Assembly (NCBI RefSeq): GCF_013114545.1
Contig: NZ_VTXI01000011.1
Span: 62,001 to 126,000, forward strand
Source: Vibrio sp. RE86
Lineage (GTDB): Bacteria > Pseudomonadota > Gammaproteobacteria > Enterobacterales > Vibrionaceae
Direction of reading: 5' to 3'
DNA length: 64,000 bases
Within the stretch, counting starts at the first letter, position 1. Each line of letters starts with the position of its first letter. Below are positions 44,953 to 55,684 of this stretch, one piece after another. The notes under the pieces were generated by a model, which did no database searches, was not told the DNA's origin, and saw nothing but the letters and a program-made list of their open reading frames with translations. A program made the position numbers and the translations under genes.

Positions 44953-46732
44953 CTAAGTTCCCCTTATTTGCTTGGTTCAGAGCTTGGTTTGCATCAAGCA
45001 TGGTTTGGAACAGACCTGATTCGCTTGTCAATTGATTGAATGTTCCAGCTTGCACGATCTGACCATCTTGCATCACTAAAATTTGGTCGACATTTTGTAA
45101 TGGTGTCAGTTGGTGAGTCACCATTAACGAGGTTTTGCCTAAGATCTGTTTTTCTAGACCTTGCATAACCAATCGTTCACTTCGCGCATCCAAACTAGCC
45201 GTAGGCTCATCAAGAAGCCAGAACTGACCGTTTTGTACCATCGCGCGAGCAAGAGCAAGTCGCTGCGCTTGTCCAACCGATAGGCCACCAGAGCGATCTG
45301 AAATTGGGTAATCTAAACCATGTTGATTGACAAATTCGGCAGAGAATGACTCTTCTAACGCTGAATTGATTACGTCATCGTTCACGTTCAGTTTACCTAG
45401 AGTAATATTGTCGCGAATTGAACCGTGAAGCAAAAGTGGGTTTTGTCCAACCCAGCTGATTTTTTCACGCCAGTTACCAAGATCCAGTTCACTGCGCTCT
45501 ATGCCATTGATCGTTAAAGAGCCTTGGTAAGGCAAAAAGCCTAAGATAGCGTTAATCAGGCTTGTTTTACCTGCACCACTTGGCCCAACAAGTGCTGTGG
45601 TTTGTGAGCCCGAAAGTTCGAAGCTAATAGGGCCAACAAGCTTTTGACCTTCTGGTGAGAAGACTTCGAGGTCTGATGCTTTGATGGTAATAGCTTCGTT
45701 ATCAGCGAGTTGTTTCTCACCTGAACGGACGGTTTCAACGTCTGTTTCAATGAATTCAACGATACTTTCGGCAGCGCCGACAGCCTGCTGCTTCGCATGG
45801 TAAAAGGTACCAAGGTCACGAAGTGGTTGGTAGAACTCCGGAGCGAGCACCAAAATAAACAAGCCAGCAAAGAGTGTAACGCCAGCGCCGTAGTCACCAA
45901 AGTTGAGTTCACCGATAAAAGCAAAACCGAAATAAACGGCTGTCAATGCAATTGAAATAGAGGTGAAGAACTCAAGAACCGCGGATGAAAGGAAAGCGAT
46001 CTTCAGTACGTCCATTGTGCGCGTACGGAATACTTCCGATGCGCCATGCATGACTTCCGTCTCTGCTTTAGTGCGGTCAAACAGGCGAATGGTCGTCATT
46101 GACTGTAAACGGTCGTAGAAGTGACCAGAAAGACGTTGAAGTGCTTTGAAGTTCTTGCGGTTCGCGTCAGCGGCTTTCATTCCGACCAGTGCCATGAACA
46201 TTGGAACTAGAGGAGCAGTAATTAGGAAGATTAGACCTGCTGCCCAGTTCACAGGGAAGACGACAATCAAGATGACAAAAGGTACTAATACTGACAGCGA
46301 CATTTGCGGCAGGTAGCGAGCAAAGAAGTCATGCATATCTTCAACTTGTTCAAGTAACAAGGTTGCCCATGCTCCGGCTGGTTTCCCTTTGATATACGCA
46401 GGCCCTAGCTCACGAAGTTTGTCGAGGATCAGTTGACGAATATAAATACGGATCTGTTCGCCGCATCGGTAACCGGCTATCTCGCGTCCCCAAGAGCAAA
46501 GAGCACGCACGGCCACGACAGCTGCTAGACCAAAGAAATAGGGAACAAGTTCATATTTGTCGACTTGTTCAATAATGAGTTGGTGCAAAATGGTGGCAAG
46601 CAAAGCGGCTTGCGCCAATAGGAAAATGCTTGAAACTACACCTAGGCCGACAGCAATCATAAGCCAGCGCTTGGCGAGCTTACTCTGCTGCTTGAGCCAC
46701 TGATTCAAGCTGCGTTGTTTCTTTTTATCCAT
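44945..46732 (-). CDS. cydD: Heterodimeric glutathione/cysteine ABC exporter subunit CydD
   Basis: A 595-residue partner of CydC. After a basic N-terminus, six helices are followed by Walker A GPSGAGKTSL (near 392), signature LSVGQAQRLALARAM (near 488) and Walker B FWLLDEPTASLD. The signature LSVGQ differs from the canonical LSGGQ by one residue, as common in CydD. The order trxB-cydD-cydC is conserved in enteric bacteria. A hairpin separates it from trxB. Confidence 0.95.
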   Translation of the reverse strand: MDKKKQRSLNQWLKQQSKLAKRWLMIAVGLGVVSSIFLLAQAALLATILHQLIIEQVDKYELVPYFFGLAAVVAVRALCSWGREIAGYRCGEQIRIYIRQLILDKLRELGPAYIKGKPAGAWATLLLEQVEDMHDFFARYLPQMSLSVLVPFVILIVVFPVNWAAGLIFLITAPLVPMFMALVGMKAADANRKNFKALQRLSGHFYDRLQSMTTIRLFDRTKAETEVMHGASEVFRTRTMDVLKIAFLSSAVLEFFTSISIALTAVYFGFAFIGELNFGDYGAGVTLFAGLFILVLAPEFYQPLRDLGTFYHAKQQAVGAAESIVEFIETDVETVRSGEKQLADNEAITIKASDLEVFSPEGQKLVGPISFELSGSQTTALVGPSGAGKTSLINAILGFLPYQGSLTINGIERSELDLGNWREKISWVGQNPLLLHGSIRDNITLGKLNVNDDVINSALEESFSAEFVNQHGLDYPISDRSGGLSVGQAQRLALARAMVQNGQFWLLDEPTASLDARSERLVMQGLEKQILGKTSLMVTHQLTPLQNVDQILVMQDGQIVQAGTFNQLTSESGLFQTMLDANQALNQANKGNLDA

Positions 46733-46784
46733 CGTGAAGGCTTAATGAGAATTATTATTAATGAATTAGAAGGGCGCATTATAC

Positions 46785-46816
46785 AAAAGAAAGCCCCGCG
46801 GGAATACCGCAGGGCT
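46785..46816 (-). terminator. Terminator between trxB and cydD
   Basis: Imperfect stem AAAGCCCTGCGG / CCGCGGGGCTTT (minus strand, with short internal mismatch) followed by CTTTTG. It suggests that trxB can be transcribed separately from cydDC. Confidence 0.75.
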
Positions 46817-46879
46817 TTAAGGATTTGAGCGAAAAATGAAAAATATTATTTAGATTTCGTTCATTACTTGTTTGGATGT

Positions 46880-48244
<1,365 letters not shown>

Positions 48245-48901
48245 ATGCTACATCAGCGTGAAACTACACTTCAATTGACTAAACTTAGCGATTCAGCCAT
48301 TGCTCAGTTAGCGCCATCTTTTATGCACTTGCCTAGCACGGAACATGCAGATGGACAATATCGGTTGAGACGTTACTCGGTAGTTAAATTACTCGACGGA
48401 AAGGTGATCGACTTAAAGCAAAATGAATTTATGCAGACAGACGATATCAACCGATTCCAAGGTAACGTGGTTAGACAGTTTGAAGGGATAGAAACGCCGA
48501 TCCTTAAAAGTGAAGGTATGCGAGAGATGTGCACCATGTTCGCAGCCTCTAACCAGCTTGAAAACGGGCAAGAGATTGAAATCCACCAAATTCGTATTTC
48601 CGCTATTTTCGATGAAACGCAAGTTGCACCAGAAGGCGTGCATCAAGATGGCTTTGAGCACATCGCTCTAGTAGGTATGGGCCGCCACAATATTGAAGGT
48701 GGCGATATCATGCTTTACAACAGTTTCAACGAAGCGCCATTCTTTAGAAAAGTGCTCGCTAGCGGTGAAGTAGCAATGCTTGCGGATAACAAACTATGGC
48801 ACAACGCTCAACCAATCCGTTCAGTTATTGATGGTCAAGAAGGCCACATGGATGTGTTCGTTCTAACAGCAAAAGGTTCAAAGCATGAGCTTCACTCCTA
48901 A
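48245..48901 (+). CDS. 2-oxoglutarate/Fe(II) dioxygenase (2OG-Fe_dioxy, PF10014-like)
   Basis: A 218-residue cupin-fold oxygenase. The start is MLHQRETTL, six nt after a strong AAGGAG; two ATGs directly before it are closer than optimal, and a longer reading frame begins 20 codons upstream without an SD. The iron triad is H133-x-D135 (GVHQDGFEH) and H186 (LWHNAQP), with R192 placed to hold 2-oxoglutarate. PF10014 includes amino-acid hydroxylases such as bacterial isoleucine hydroxylase, so a free amino-acid substrate is a fair guess. The next gene overlaps its 3' end by 17 nt. Confidence 0.85.
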   Translation: MLHQRETTLQLTKLSDSAIAQLAPSFMHLPSTEHADGQYRLRRYSVVKLLDGKVIDLKQNEFMQTDDINRFQGNVVRQFEGIETPILKSEGMREMCTMFAASNQLENGQEIEIHQIRISAIFDETQVAPEGVHQDGFEHIALVGMGRHNIEGGDIMLYNSFNEAPFFRKVLASGEVAMLADNKLWHNAQPIRSVIDGQEGHMDVFVLTAKGSKHELHS

Positions 48902-50120
48902 CTTAGCGAGAGCGCAGTTTAGCGCTTTAAGTCAGACGCATAATGATCTTCCGGTCATCTTTTTGGATGGCCCTGGTGGCTCACAAGTCCCGAAATCGGT
49001 ACTAGAGTCGATGCAAGCTTATCTGGGCTTTTTTAACTCAAACTTGGGCGGACACTATTTCTCAAGTCAGCAAACAACTGGGTTGATGAAACAAGCACGA
49101 GAATATGCCCAAGCGTTGCTCAATGCTGAGTCGAGTGACAACATCGTTTTTGGCGCTAATATGACATCGCTGACTTTTCAGTTAAGTCGTGCGATCAGTC
49201 GTGATTGGCAATCAGGCGATGAAATTTTGGTGACGTCGTTAGACCACTACTCCAACGTTTCTAGTTGGCAACAAGCGGCTGAAGATAAAGGCGCTGTTGT
49301 TCATCAAGTCCGCGTAAACGAAGAAGATTGCAGTCTTGATATTGAGCACCTAGTTTCTTTGTTGAACAACAAAACCAAATTGGTTGCTTTGACCTTTGCG
49401 TCGAATACAACGGGTTCGATAGTCGATGTTAAACGTGTTGTTGAAGCGGCTCATGCGGTAGGCGCAATGGTGTATGTGGATGCGGTTCATTACGCACCTC
49501 ATCACCTGATTGATGTTCAAGAGCTTGGGTGTGATTTTCTAGCTTGTTCGGCGTATAAATTCTTCGGACCTCATGTTGGGATTGCTTACATTGCACCTAA
49601 ATGGTTGCAGGCGCTCAAGCCATATAAGGTGGAACCTGCAACGGATATCGGACCTGGGCGTTTCGAGACGGGAACTCAAAGCTTCGAAGGGTTATCTGGT
49701 TTAGTCGCGGCGGTGAAGTATCTTTCTCAATGGGGAAAGAGCAGTGGTACGCTACGAGAGCGTCTTATTGAGTCATACCGTCAATTCAATCAGCATGAAT
49801 CCAGAATCAGTGAACGTTTTTTAGCGCGCTTGCCTGAGCTTGAAGGCGTCAAATTGTACGGGCATTTAGAAAGCGATAGCGAGTTGCGAACACCAACATT
49901 CGCATTGACGTTCGATAACCATTCACCGGAATATGTTGCTAAAGCTTTAGGTCAAAGAAATATTTGTGTGTGGAACGGTCACTTCTATGCACTTGGCTTG
50001 GTACGTCAATTGGGGCTAGATGCAAACGGTGGGGTAGTGCGCGTAGGCTTTATGCATTACAACACGCTTGAAGAAGTGGATGTGTTCTTCGATGAGTTGA
50101 AGATTATCTTGGGTCAGTAG
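48885..50120 (+). CDS. Class V PLP enzyme, cysteine desulfurase-like (TIGR01976) lacking the catalytic Cys
   Basis: A 411-residue class V aminotransferase-fold enzyme. The PLP lysine is K225 in CSAYKFFGPH, with VDAVHYAPH (199-206) holding the PLP Asp and His, and LDGPGGSQVPKSV at the start. It matches the subfamily named from Vibrio cholerae VC1184. The loop that carries the catalytic cysteine in SufS (GxxCAxP) reads VWNGHFYAL here, so persulfide chemistry is doubtful. An isomerase, lyase or transaminase working on the product of the overlapping oxygenase gene is more likely. This is inference. Confidence 0.88.
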   Translation: MSFTPNLARAQFSALSQTHNDLPVIFLDGPGGSQVPKSVLESMQAYLGFFNSNLGGHYFSSQQTTGLMKQAREYAQALLNAESSDNIVFGANMTSLTFQLSRAISRDWQSGDEILVTSLDHYSNVSSWQQAAEDKGAVVHQVRVNEEDCSLDIEHLVSLLNNKTKLVALTFASNTTGSIVDVKRVVEAAHAVGAMVYVDAVHYAPHHLIDVQELGCDFLACSAYKFFGPHVGIAYIAPKWLQALKPYKVEPATDIGPGRFETGTQSFEGLSGLVAAVKYLSQWGKSSGTLRERLIESYRQFNQHESRISERFLARLPELEGVKLYGHLESDSELRTPTFALTFDNHSPEYVAKALGQRNICVWNGHFYALGLVRQLGLDANGGVVRVGFMHYNTLEEVDVFFDELKIILGQ

Positions 50121-50143
50121 AGCTCGATTTAATCGCCAAACAA

Positions 50144-50175
50144 ATGCCAGTCAATTAGGTTGACTGGCATTTTTG
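50144..50175. terminator. Terminator after the oxygenase/PLP operon
   Basis: Perfect 11-bp stem ATGCCAGTCAA / TTGACTGGCAT with a 5-nt loop and a T-run, shared with the convergent DUF2797 gene. Confidence 0.9.
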
Positions 50176-50211
50176 CGTTATATAGCGAGAGAACTTTTTA
50201 ATTCTATAGAG

Positions 50212-51036
50212 CTAGGCAGATACTTCGACTTCATACGAGGTGAACTTACGAATGTTGATCACGCCTGTATCAAAGATCATGTATTGACCTTTGATCCCTT
50301 GAAGCACACCGGTTACTTCTGGGTTTTTGTCGAAGTTATGTGAGGTAATCTTCGTCGGATGCTGGTTTACTGGGTAGTTGATCGGTGTAATGTTCTCGTT
50401 CAAGATTTCAATTGCGTCATCGCCAAATTGTTGTTTAATCTCAGCAATCTTATCTTCGACAAGAGGCAACAGCTCTGCAAAGCGAGCTTCAAGCGCCATT
50501 GGCTCACCATCACCTTTAAGCAGCGTTCGCCAATTGGTTTTATCCGCAATGTGTTTAGCTAACTCGACCTCTATGAGCCCAGATATGTAGCGGGTCTTGA
50601 CCTTGAAGATTGGCAGCCCTTGAGTTGCACCTTGGTCAATCCAACGTGTCGGAATTTGAGTGTGACGAGTAATGCCTACTTTCAAACTGGAGGTGTTTGA
50701 CAGGTAGACAAAATGATCAACCATACAGTTTTCTTCACCCCATTGAGGTTCTCTACAGGTACCTTGATCGTAGTGACAAGTCTCAGGCTTCATAATGCAC
50801 ATATCGCAGCTTGCGAGCTTCTTCATGCAGACAAAGCAGTGACCTTGAGAATAACTTTTCTTAGTTTTCTTACCGCATGAGCAGCAAAAGATATTCCCAG
50901 TATGAGTCAGTGTTAGGGGTTGCCCGATAAACGGAGACAGATCGACAGACTCATCTCCAACAGGTAGGTGGTAATGAACCGTGTTTTCGAGAGACGCGCG
51001 CATTTTGCTTAGCGTCCCTTTAGCGAGTAAAGACAT
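50212..51036 (-). CDS. DUF2797 zinc-finger protein with GIY-YIG-like core
   Basis: A 274-residue protein. The N-terminal third is cysteine-rich (CCSCGKKTKK, CFVCMKKLASCDMCIMKPETC; about residues 51-93), most likely two zinc sites. It is followed by HFVYLSNTSSLKVGITR and PTRWIDQGA (about 113-138), whose spacing resembles the Y-x(n)-KVG-R core of GIY-YIG nucleases. The C-terminal 100 residues are helical then beta. The family is uncharacterised. Nuclease activity is a guess from fold only. Confidence 0.85.
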   Translation of the reverse strand: MSLLAKGTLSKMRASLENTVHYHLPVGDESVDLSPFIGQPLTLTHTGNIFCCSCGKKTKKSYSQGHCFVCMKKLASCDMCIMKPETCHYDQGTCREPQWGEENCMVDHFVYLSNTSSLKVGITRHTQIPTRWIDQGATQGLPIFKVKTRYISGLIEVELAKHIADKTNWRTLLKGDGEPMALEARFAELLPLVEDKIAEIKQQFGDDAIEILNENITPINYPVNQHPTKITSHNFDKNPEVTGVLQGIKGQYMIFDTGVINIRKFTSYEVEVSA

Positions 51037-51339
51037 GACAGTGCTCTTAAGTCTATGAGGGTTATTTATACCCTCTATAATTTTTAGCTAGTGTAGCAGG
51101 TTTTTGCGTTGACTCTTACCTCTCCCGTCGTCGCATAACACGGATGATTATGTTTTGTTCAAGTCATCATCTAACACACATTTTCCCGCAACATTTATGA
51201 GTGATCTCATAATATTATTGATTCATAACGCATTAAAACGAGATAGAATGGAATCAAGGTCATACAATTACAAAAGACCGGCTTGTATAGGTTCTTAAAT
51301 GTCGTAGCTATTGGTGGCATTAGCTTAATGGATTGAGTA
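51037..51339. other. Divergent intergenic region, DUF2797 / GGDEF gene
   Basis: 303 nt, AT-rich. It should hold two divergent promoters. No small ORF, clear operator or RNA gene was recognised. Confidence 0.45.
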
Positions 51340-52641
51340 GTGAAAGTTGTACATAAGATAATTTTTGGCTTGGTGATCGCGACTGTGCTTTTGGTGCAAC
51401 TCTATTGGATGCACGGCGGGAGTCTGGTGTATAAAATATCGCCAGACCGATTAGTTTTCGCTGATACCAATGATCAATCCCAAGGTGGTGGGTCTACTAC
51501 CACATTGTCGGTCATCAATGACACTGTTGTTCTAGAATGCAACTTACAAAAGACGGCAGACTATGGTTGGCCATATTGTGGCATCTCTATCACGCTTGGA
51601 GAGTCCAACACAAAAGGCATAAACCTTGGCAAATACCACACCATTCGTTTAAACATTGACTTTGACCAGTTAGACAACGAAGCTGCCCCTAGCACGCGCT
51701 TTTATTTGAGAAATTTTAATCGTGCCTATTCACGCGTCGATAATGAATATACTCAAAAATACAACGGACTAGAGTACACGCCTGGCGTCGATAACGGTGT
51801 GATTGAAATTCCTATTGCGAACTTACAAGTTATGACGTGGTGGCTTGCGGACAACGAAATCTCTATTGCTCACTCTGCTCCAGAGTTTACCAATACGACC
51901 ATGCTAGAGCTCGCCACAGGATCTGGCCACAATTCAGGTCGCTATGTAATGACCATCAACAGCATTGAATTCGTTGGTCACTACATTTCAGGTGAAGATT
52001 TAATGCTTGGCTTACTGGTTTTCTGGGTTTCACTTGCGCTCATCTACAGCGTGGTGGAGATCAGGCGTAGCCATCAATTGATCCTGCAATCGCACTTTCG
52101 CCAAAATCACCTGAAGAAGCTTAATCGAAGCTTAAAAGAGCAAAATGTGCACTTTGCTGAACTGGCGAATAGAGACGCTTTAACTGGGGCAATGAACCGT
52201 CACTCGATACGTGATTGGTTGGACACGAACTATGACGGCAGCTCACGTGGAAACAAACAACTATCCGTTTTGTACCTAGATATTGACCATTTTAAACACG
52301 TTAATGATGAGTATGGCCATGCTATGGGCGATGACATCCTCCGTGAATTTACGATGGTGATTTTAAGCAGCTTGAGCCCTAGCGAGCGATTGGTTCGGTG
52401 GGGAGGTGAAGAGTTTGTGGTTTTCTGTCCGGGCCTGACACTAGAAGATGCGACAGAGCTTGCGGAAACGATCTGTCGTAAAGTAGAAGCGCATATTTGG
52501 GTTCATGGTGACCCTTTGACGACAAGTATTGGTGTCGCATCATTGAGAGATGAACGTAGCAACGAAATGTTAACTCGTGCCGATGAGGCGCTCTACTTGG
52601 CCAAGAGAAACGGGCGAAATAGAGTTTCTGTTAGTCGTTAG
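51340..52641 (+). CDS. Membrane-bound diguanylate cyclase (GGEEF)
   Basis: A 433-residue protein with a helix at about residues 7-24, a periplasmic beta-rich sensor region (25-222), a second helix at about 225-243, a short coiled coil and a GGDEF domain (about 275-433). The domain begins NRDALTGAMNRHS, and the active site is GGEEF near residue 355, so it should make c-di-GMP. The place of the RxxD I-site reads SPSE, so feedback inhibition is unlikely. The start is GTG. The periplasmic domain could not be assigned to a known sensor family. Confidence 0.88.
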   Translation: MKVVHKIIFGLVIATVLLVQLYWMHGGSLVYKISPDRLVFADTNDQSQGGGSTTTLSVINDTVVLECNLQKTADYGWPYCGISITLGESNTKGINLGKYHTIRLNIDFDQLDNEAAPSTRFYLRNFNRAYSRVDNEYTQKYNGLEYTPGVDNGVIEIPIANLQVMTWWLADNEISIAHSAPEFTNTTMLELATGSGHNSGRYVMTINSIEFVGHYISGEDLMLGLLVFWVSLALIYSVVEIRRSHQLILQSHFRQNHLKKLNRSLKEQNVHFAELANRDALTGAMNRHSIRDWLDTNYDGSSRGNKQLSVLYLDIDHFKHVNDEYGHAMGDDILREFTMVILSSLSPSERLVRWGGEEFVVFCPGLTLEDATELAETICRKVEAHIWVHGDPLTTSIGVASLRDERSNEMLTRADEALYLAKRNGRNRVSVSR

Positions 52642-53411
52642 TCGTTAGTCGTGATGGCACCGGAATTAGTGCTGTCGTCCATGATATGTTCAGGCAGCTG
52701 GCTAAGGATTGGCTCTTTAGGACCTAAAAATTTTGGCTTGGTATTGGTGATATAGATATCGAGCACGGCTTTTGCTCTGGCAAACACTTCACGCATCCGC
52801 ACTTTCCAACCTGAGTGACGTGTAGGCCCGGGTACGGCAAAACATTTGGCATTAATGTCGTGTGAGTTTGCAATGAAAAGCGCGCGCTCACAATGGAACT
52901 TCTGGCTGATGATAAGAAAGTTGTCAGTATCGAAAATCTCTTTGGCTCTTACCACAGAATCTAAGGTTCTGAATCCTGCATAATCGAGAAAAATCTTCTC
53001 TTCAGGTACTTGTGCTTTGAGCAAATCACGCTTCATGGTCCAAGGTTCATTGTACGAACGGTGGGCATTGTCGCCACTTAATAGAAAGTGCTGTACCTTT
53101 CCTTTATTGTACAAGTCTATGGCTGCATCCATCCTGTGCGAGTAATACTCATTGAGAATCCTTCCGAGATACTTACTGGTCCCTAGAACAACGGCGACAT
53201 CAAAGTTGTCTACCTGTTGTGGTTCTGTGTAGAGCTGGTCTTTAGCTTGGTAAGAGACCCAACGATCAATGAAGAAAAGAGTAGCGGCGAGCATCAGCGC
53301 GAGAACAGGCACCCAAGCCAGAACTTTAAGCAACAGGCTCAGAGAGAAGGTGTGTTGTGGTTTTCGGTGAAAAAGTCTGCGCACTAGATTTGACGGTTCC
53401 TTTGTGCCCAT
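52638..53411 (-). CDS. sanA: SanA-like protein (ElyC/SanA/YdcF family)
   Basis: A 257-residue protein with one membrane helix (about residues 28-48) and a periplasmic DUF218-type domain: VAVVLGTSKY, FLLSGDNAHRSYNEP, LDYAGFRTLDSVVRA and SQKFHCERALFIA are SanA hallmarks. SanA affects envelope permeability in E. coli (vancomycin sensitivity). The ATG is preferred; a GTG seven codons upstream is possible. It overlaps the end of the DUF3392 gene by 28 nt, so the two are coupled. The C-terminus is longer than E. coli SanA (239). Confidence 0.87.
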   Translation of the reverse strand: MGTKEPSNLVRRLFHRKPQHTFSLSLLLKVLAWVPVLALMLAATLFFIDRWVSYQAKDQLYTEPQQVDNFDVAVVLGTSKYLGRILNEYYSHRMDAAIDLYNKGKVQHFLLSGDNAHRSYNEPWTMKRDLLKAQVPEEKIFLDYAGFRTLDSVVRAKEIFDTDNFLIISQKFHCERALFIANSHDINAKCFAVPGPTRHSGWKVRMREVFARAKAVLDIYITNTKPKFLGPKEPILSQLPEHIMDDSTNSGAITTND

Positions 53412-53704
53412 AAACCGATAAATACGAAGCACAGCAAGATAGTGATTAACATGGTACCTGACTCAAGGTTTCTCAATGTCTGAGCGAGGTAAGGTGTTGC
53501 TTTCACAATAATTAAGCCGTATCCGAAAGCATTTATCAATATAAAGGCAAAAGTTCGGATCACAAAATTATGCCCTCTTAGCAGTTTTCTTAATGCAGCA
53601 TTTATCTCACCACCTGCCATAACAAGGGTGCACGCAATAAGCGCTGTAGAGATTTCACTTAGGTAAGGAATTAAGTAGCGGCCAAGGTCGTTTAGATAGT
53701 CCAT
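53384..53704 (-). CDS. DUF3392 inner-membrane protein
   Basis: A 106-residue protein with three hydrophobic helices (about residues 18-33, 46-66 and 80-98) and the DUF3392 pattern (AGGEINAALRKLLRGHNF). The function is unknown. It overlaps sanA downstream, suggesting an envelope role. Confidence 0.82.
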   Translation of the reverse strand: MDYLNDLGRYLIPYLSEISTALIACTLVMAGGEINAALRKLLRGHNFVIRTFAFILINAFGYGLIIVKATPYLAQTLRNLESGTMLITILLCFVFIGLWAQRNRQI

Positions 53705-53787
53705 TGAAATACCGGTTTGAAGCTATTGGTAAAGGATAACATCGTCATTTCGCTGATGAAACTGCTGCATTGGGAGGCTCATTCCAA

Positions 53788-53816
53788 CAAAAAGCCCTAC
53801 GTGAGTGCAGGGCTTT
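53788..53816 (-). terminator. Terminator of maeA
   Basis: Stem AAAGCCCT / AGGGCTTT with a 10-nt loop and, on the minus strand, TTTTTGTTGG after it. Confidence 0.82.
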
Positions 53817-53838
53817 GAAGTGACAAACTTTCGTTGAA

Positions 53839-55530
53839 TTAGAAAGCAGTACGCTTGTAACGGCGGTACACAGGCTGCCAGAAAGAGGCTTCGATTGCTT
53901 CTTCTAGAGCATCATCAGGGATCTCAAGGGCTACACCTTGCTCAATTGCTTTTTTCGCAACGGCAAATGCGATCTTCTTAGATACAGAGTGAATCGCTTC
54001 TAGCGGCGGCAATAGGGCACCTTGACCATTTATCGCTAGTGGAGAACATGTCGCTAGCGCGCGGCTTGATTCCATCAGCATTTCATCGGTAACACGCTTC
54101 GCTTGCACTGCCAGTACACCTAGGCCAATACCAGGGAAGATGTAGCTGTTATTACATTGAGCAATTGGGTAAGTCTTACCATCGTGTACGACAGGATCAA
54201 ATGGGCTGCCTGTTGCTACTAACGCTTCACCGTTTGTCCAACGGATGATGTCGTTCGGTGTTGCTTCTACACGGCTAGTTGGGTTTGAAAGTGGGAAAAC
54301 GATCGGGCGAGCGCAGTGTTTGTGCATCTCTTTAATCACTTCTTCACTAAATAGACCAGGTGCACCGGATACACCGACAAGTACCGTTGGTTTCGCGTTA
54401 CGCATTACATCCAGTAGTGAGTAACCGTTGCCTTCAGATTCCCAATCAGTCGTATTTTCATGCTTTTGAACAAGACGCTGTTGGAAGTCGAGTAGGTTAG
54501 GCATACCTTCTTGTAGTAAGCCCCAACGGTCTACCATGAAGACTTGAGAGCGCGCTTGTTTGTCGCTGATACCTTCAGACACCATTTGTGCAATGATGGC
54601 TTCAGCAATGCCGCAACCTGCTGAACCCGCGCCTAAGAAAGTGACGCGTTGGTCAGATAGCTTGCTGCCAGCTGCCTGACATGCTGCTAATAGTGAGCCA
54701 ACAGTGACGGCTGCTGTACCTTGAATATCATCGTTGAAACAACATACACGGTCTTTGTAACGCTCTAGCAGAGGCATTGCGTTCTTTTGAGCGAAGTCTT
54801 CGAATTGGATAAGCGCGTCAGGCCAACGGCGCTGAACCGCTTGCATAAATTCTTCAACAAATGCGTCGTACTCAGCACCGGTAATACGAGGGTGACGCCA
54901 GCCCATGTACATTGGGTCAGCAAGGCGTTGAGGGTTGTTTGTACCCACATCAAGCACGATAGGAAGCGTGTACGCTGGGCTAATACCGCCACAGGCTGTA
55001 TACAAAGCAAGCTTACCAATTGGAATACCCATACCACCGATACCTTGGTCACCAAGGCCAAGAATACGTTCGCCGTCGGTCACAACGATCACTTTTACGT
55101 TGTGGTTTGATGCGTTGTTAAGAATGTCATCGATGCGGTCACGGTTTGCGTATGAGACAAACAGACCACGGCCACGGCGATAGATGTTTGAGAAGTTCTC
55201 ACAAGCGGCACCTACAGTCGGCGTGTAGATGATTGGCATCATTTCTGAGATGTGGTTTTGTACAAGACGGTAAAAAAGCGTCTCGTTAGTATCTTGAATG
55301 TTTCGTAGATAAATGTGCTTGTCCATATCGTTTTCGAAGTTACGATATTGTTGGTAGGCACGTTCCACTTGTTCCTGAATAGTTTCAGTGTTTTCTGGAA
55401 GCAGACCTTCTAGATTAAATGAACTTCTTTCTTCTGCAGAGAAAGCACTGCCTTTGTTTAGAAGAGGGGTACTAAGAAGTGCAGGGCCTGCATATTGGAT
55501 ATATAGAGGGCGTTTATCGTTATTCATCAC
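53839..55530 (-). CDS. maeA: NAD-dependent malic enzyme
   Basis: A 563-residue enzyme that decarboxylates malate to pyruvate, linking the TCA cycle to gluconeogenesis. Y-containing [23 protein letters not shown] and the [15 protein letters not shown] stretch (about residues 105-160) are family marks; [15 protein letters not shown] carries metal ligands, and [12 protein letters not shown] (about 288-299) is the dinucleotide motif. Length matches E. coli MaeA/SfcA (565). It stands alone and is divergent from a helicase gene. Confidence 0.96.
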   Translation of the reverse strand: MMNNDKRPLYIQYAGPALLSTPLLNKGSAFSAEERSSFNLEGLLPENTETIQEQVERAYQQYRNFENDMDKHIYLRNIQDTNETLFYRLVQNHISEMMPIIYTPTVGAACENFSNIYRRGRGLFVSYANRDRIDDILNNASNHNVKVIVVTDGERILGLGDQGIGGMGIPIGKLALYTACGGISPAYTLPIVLDVGTNNPQRLADPMYMGWRHPRITGAEYDAFVEEFMQAVQRRWPDALIQFEDFAQKNAMPLLERYKDRVCCFNDDIQGTAAVTVGSLLAACQAAGSKLSDQRVTFLGAGSAGCGIAEAIIAQMVSEGISDKQARSQVFMVDRWGLLQEGMPNLLDFQQRLVQKHENTTDWESEGNGYSLLDVMRNAKPTVLVGVSGAPGLFSEEVIKEMHKHCARPIVFPLSNPTSRVEATPNDIIRWTNGEALVATGSPFDPVVHDGKTYPIAQCNNSYIFPGIGLGVLAVQAKRVTDEMLMESSRALATCSPLAINGQGALLPPLEAIHSVSKKIAFAVAKKAIEQGVALEIPDDALEEAIEASFWQPVYRRYKRTAF

Positions 55531-55684
55531 ATGCCTTTAGTAAGGTGTTAGGGTCGACAGACCTATGGGAACAGGAACATGAAAATGATAGGGATTCGTT
55601 GCCGTATTGTAAACTCAATATTCCTGCATTCTGGCACAGTTTACGTATATAATTTTTCTCTTTGACATAACTAGCGCTCAAATC

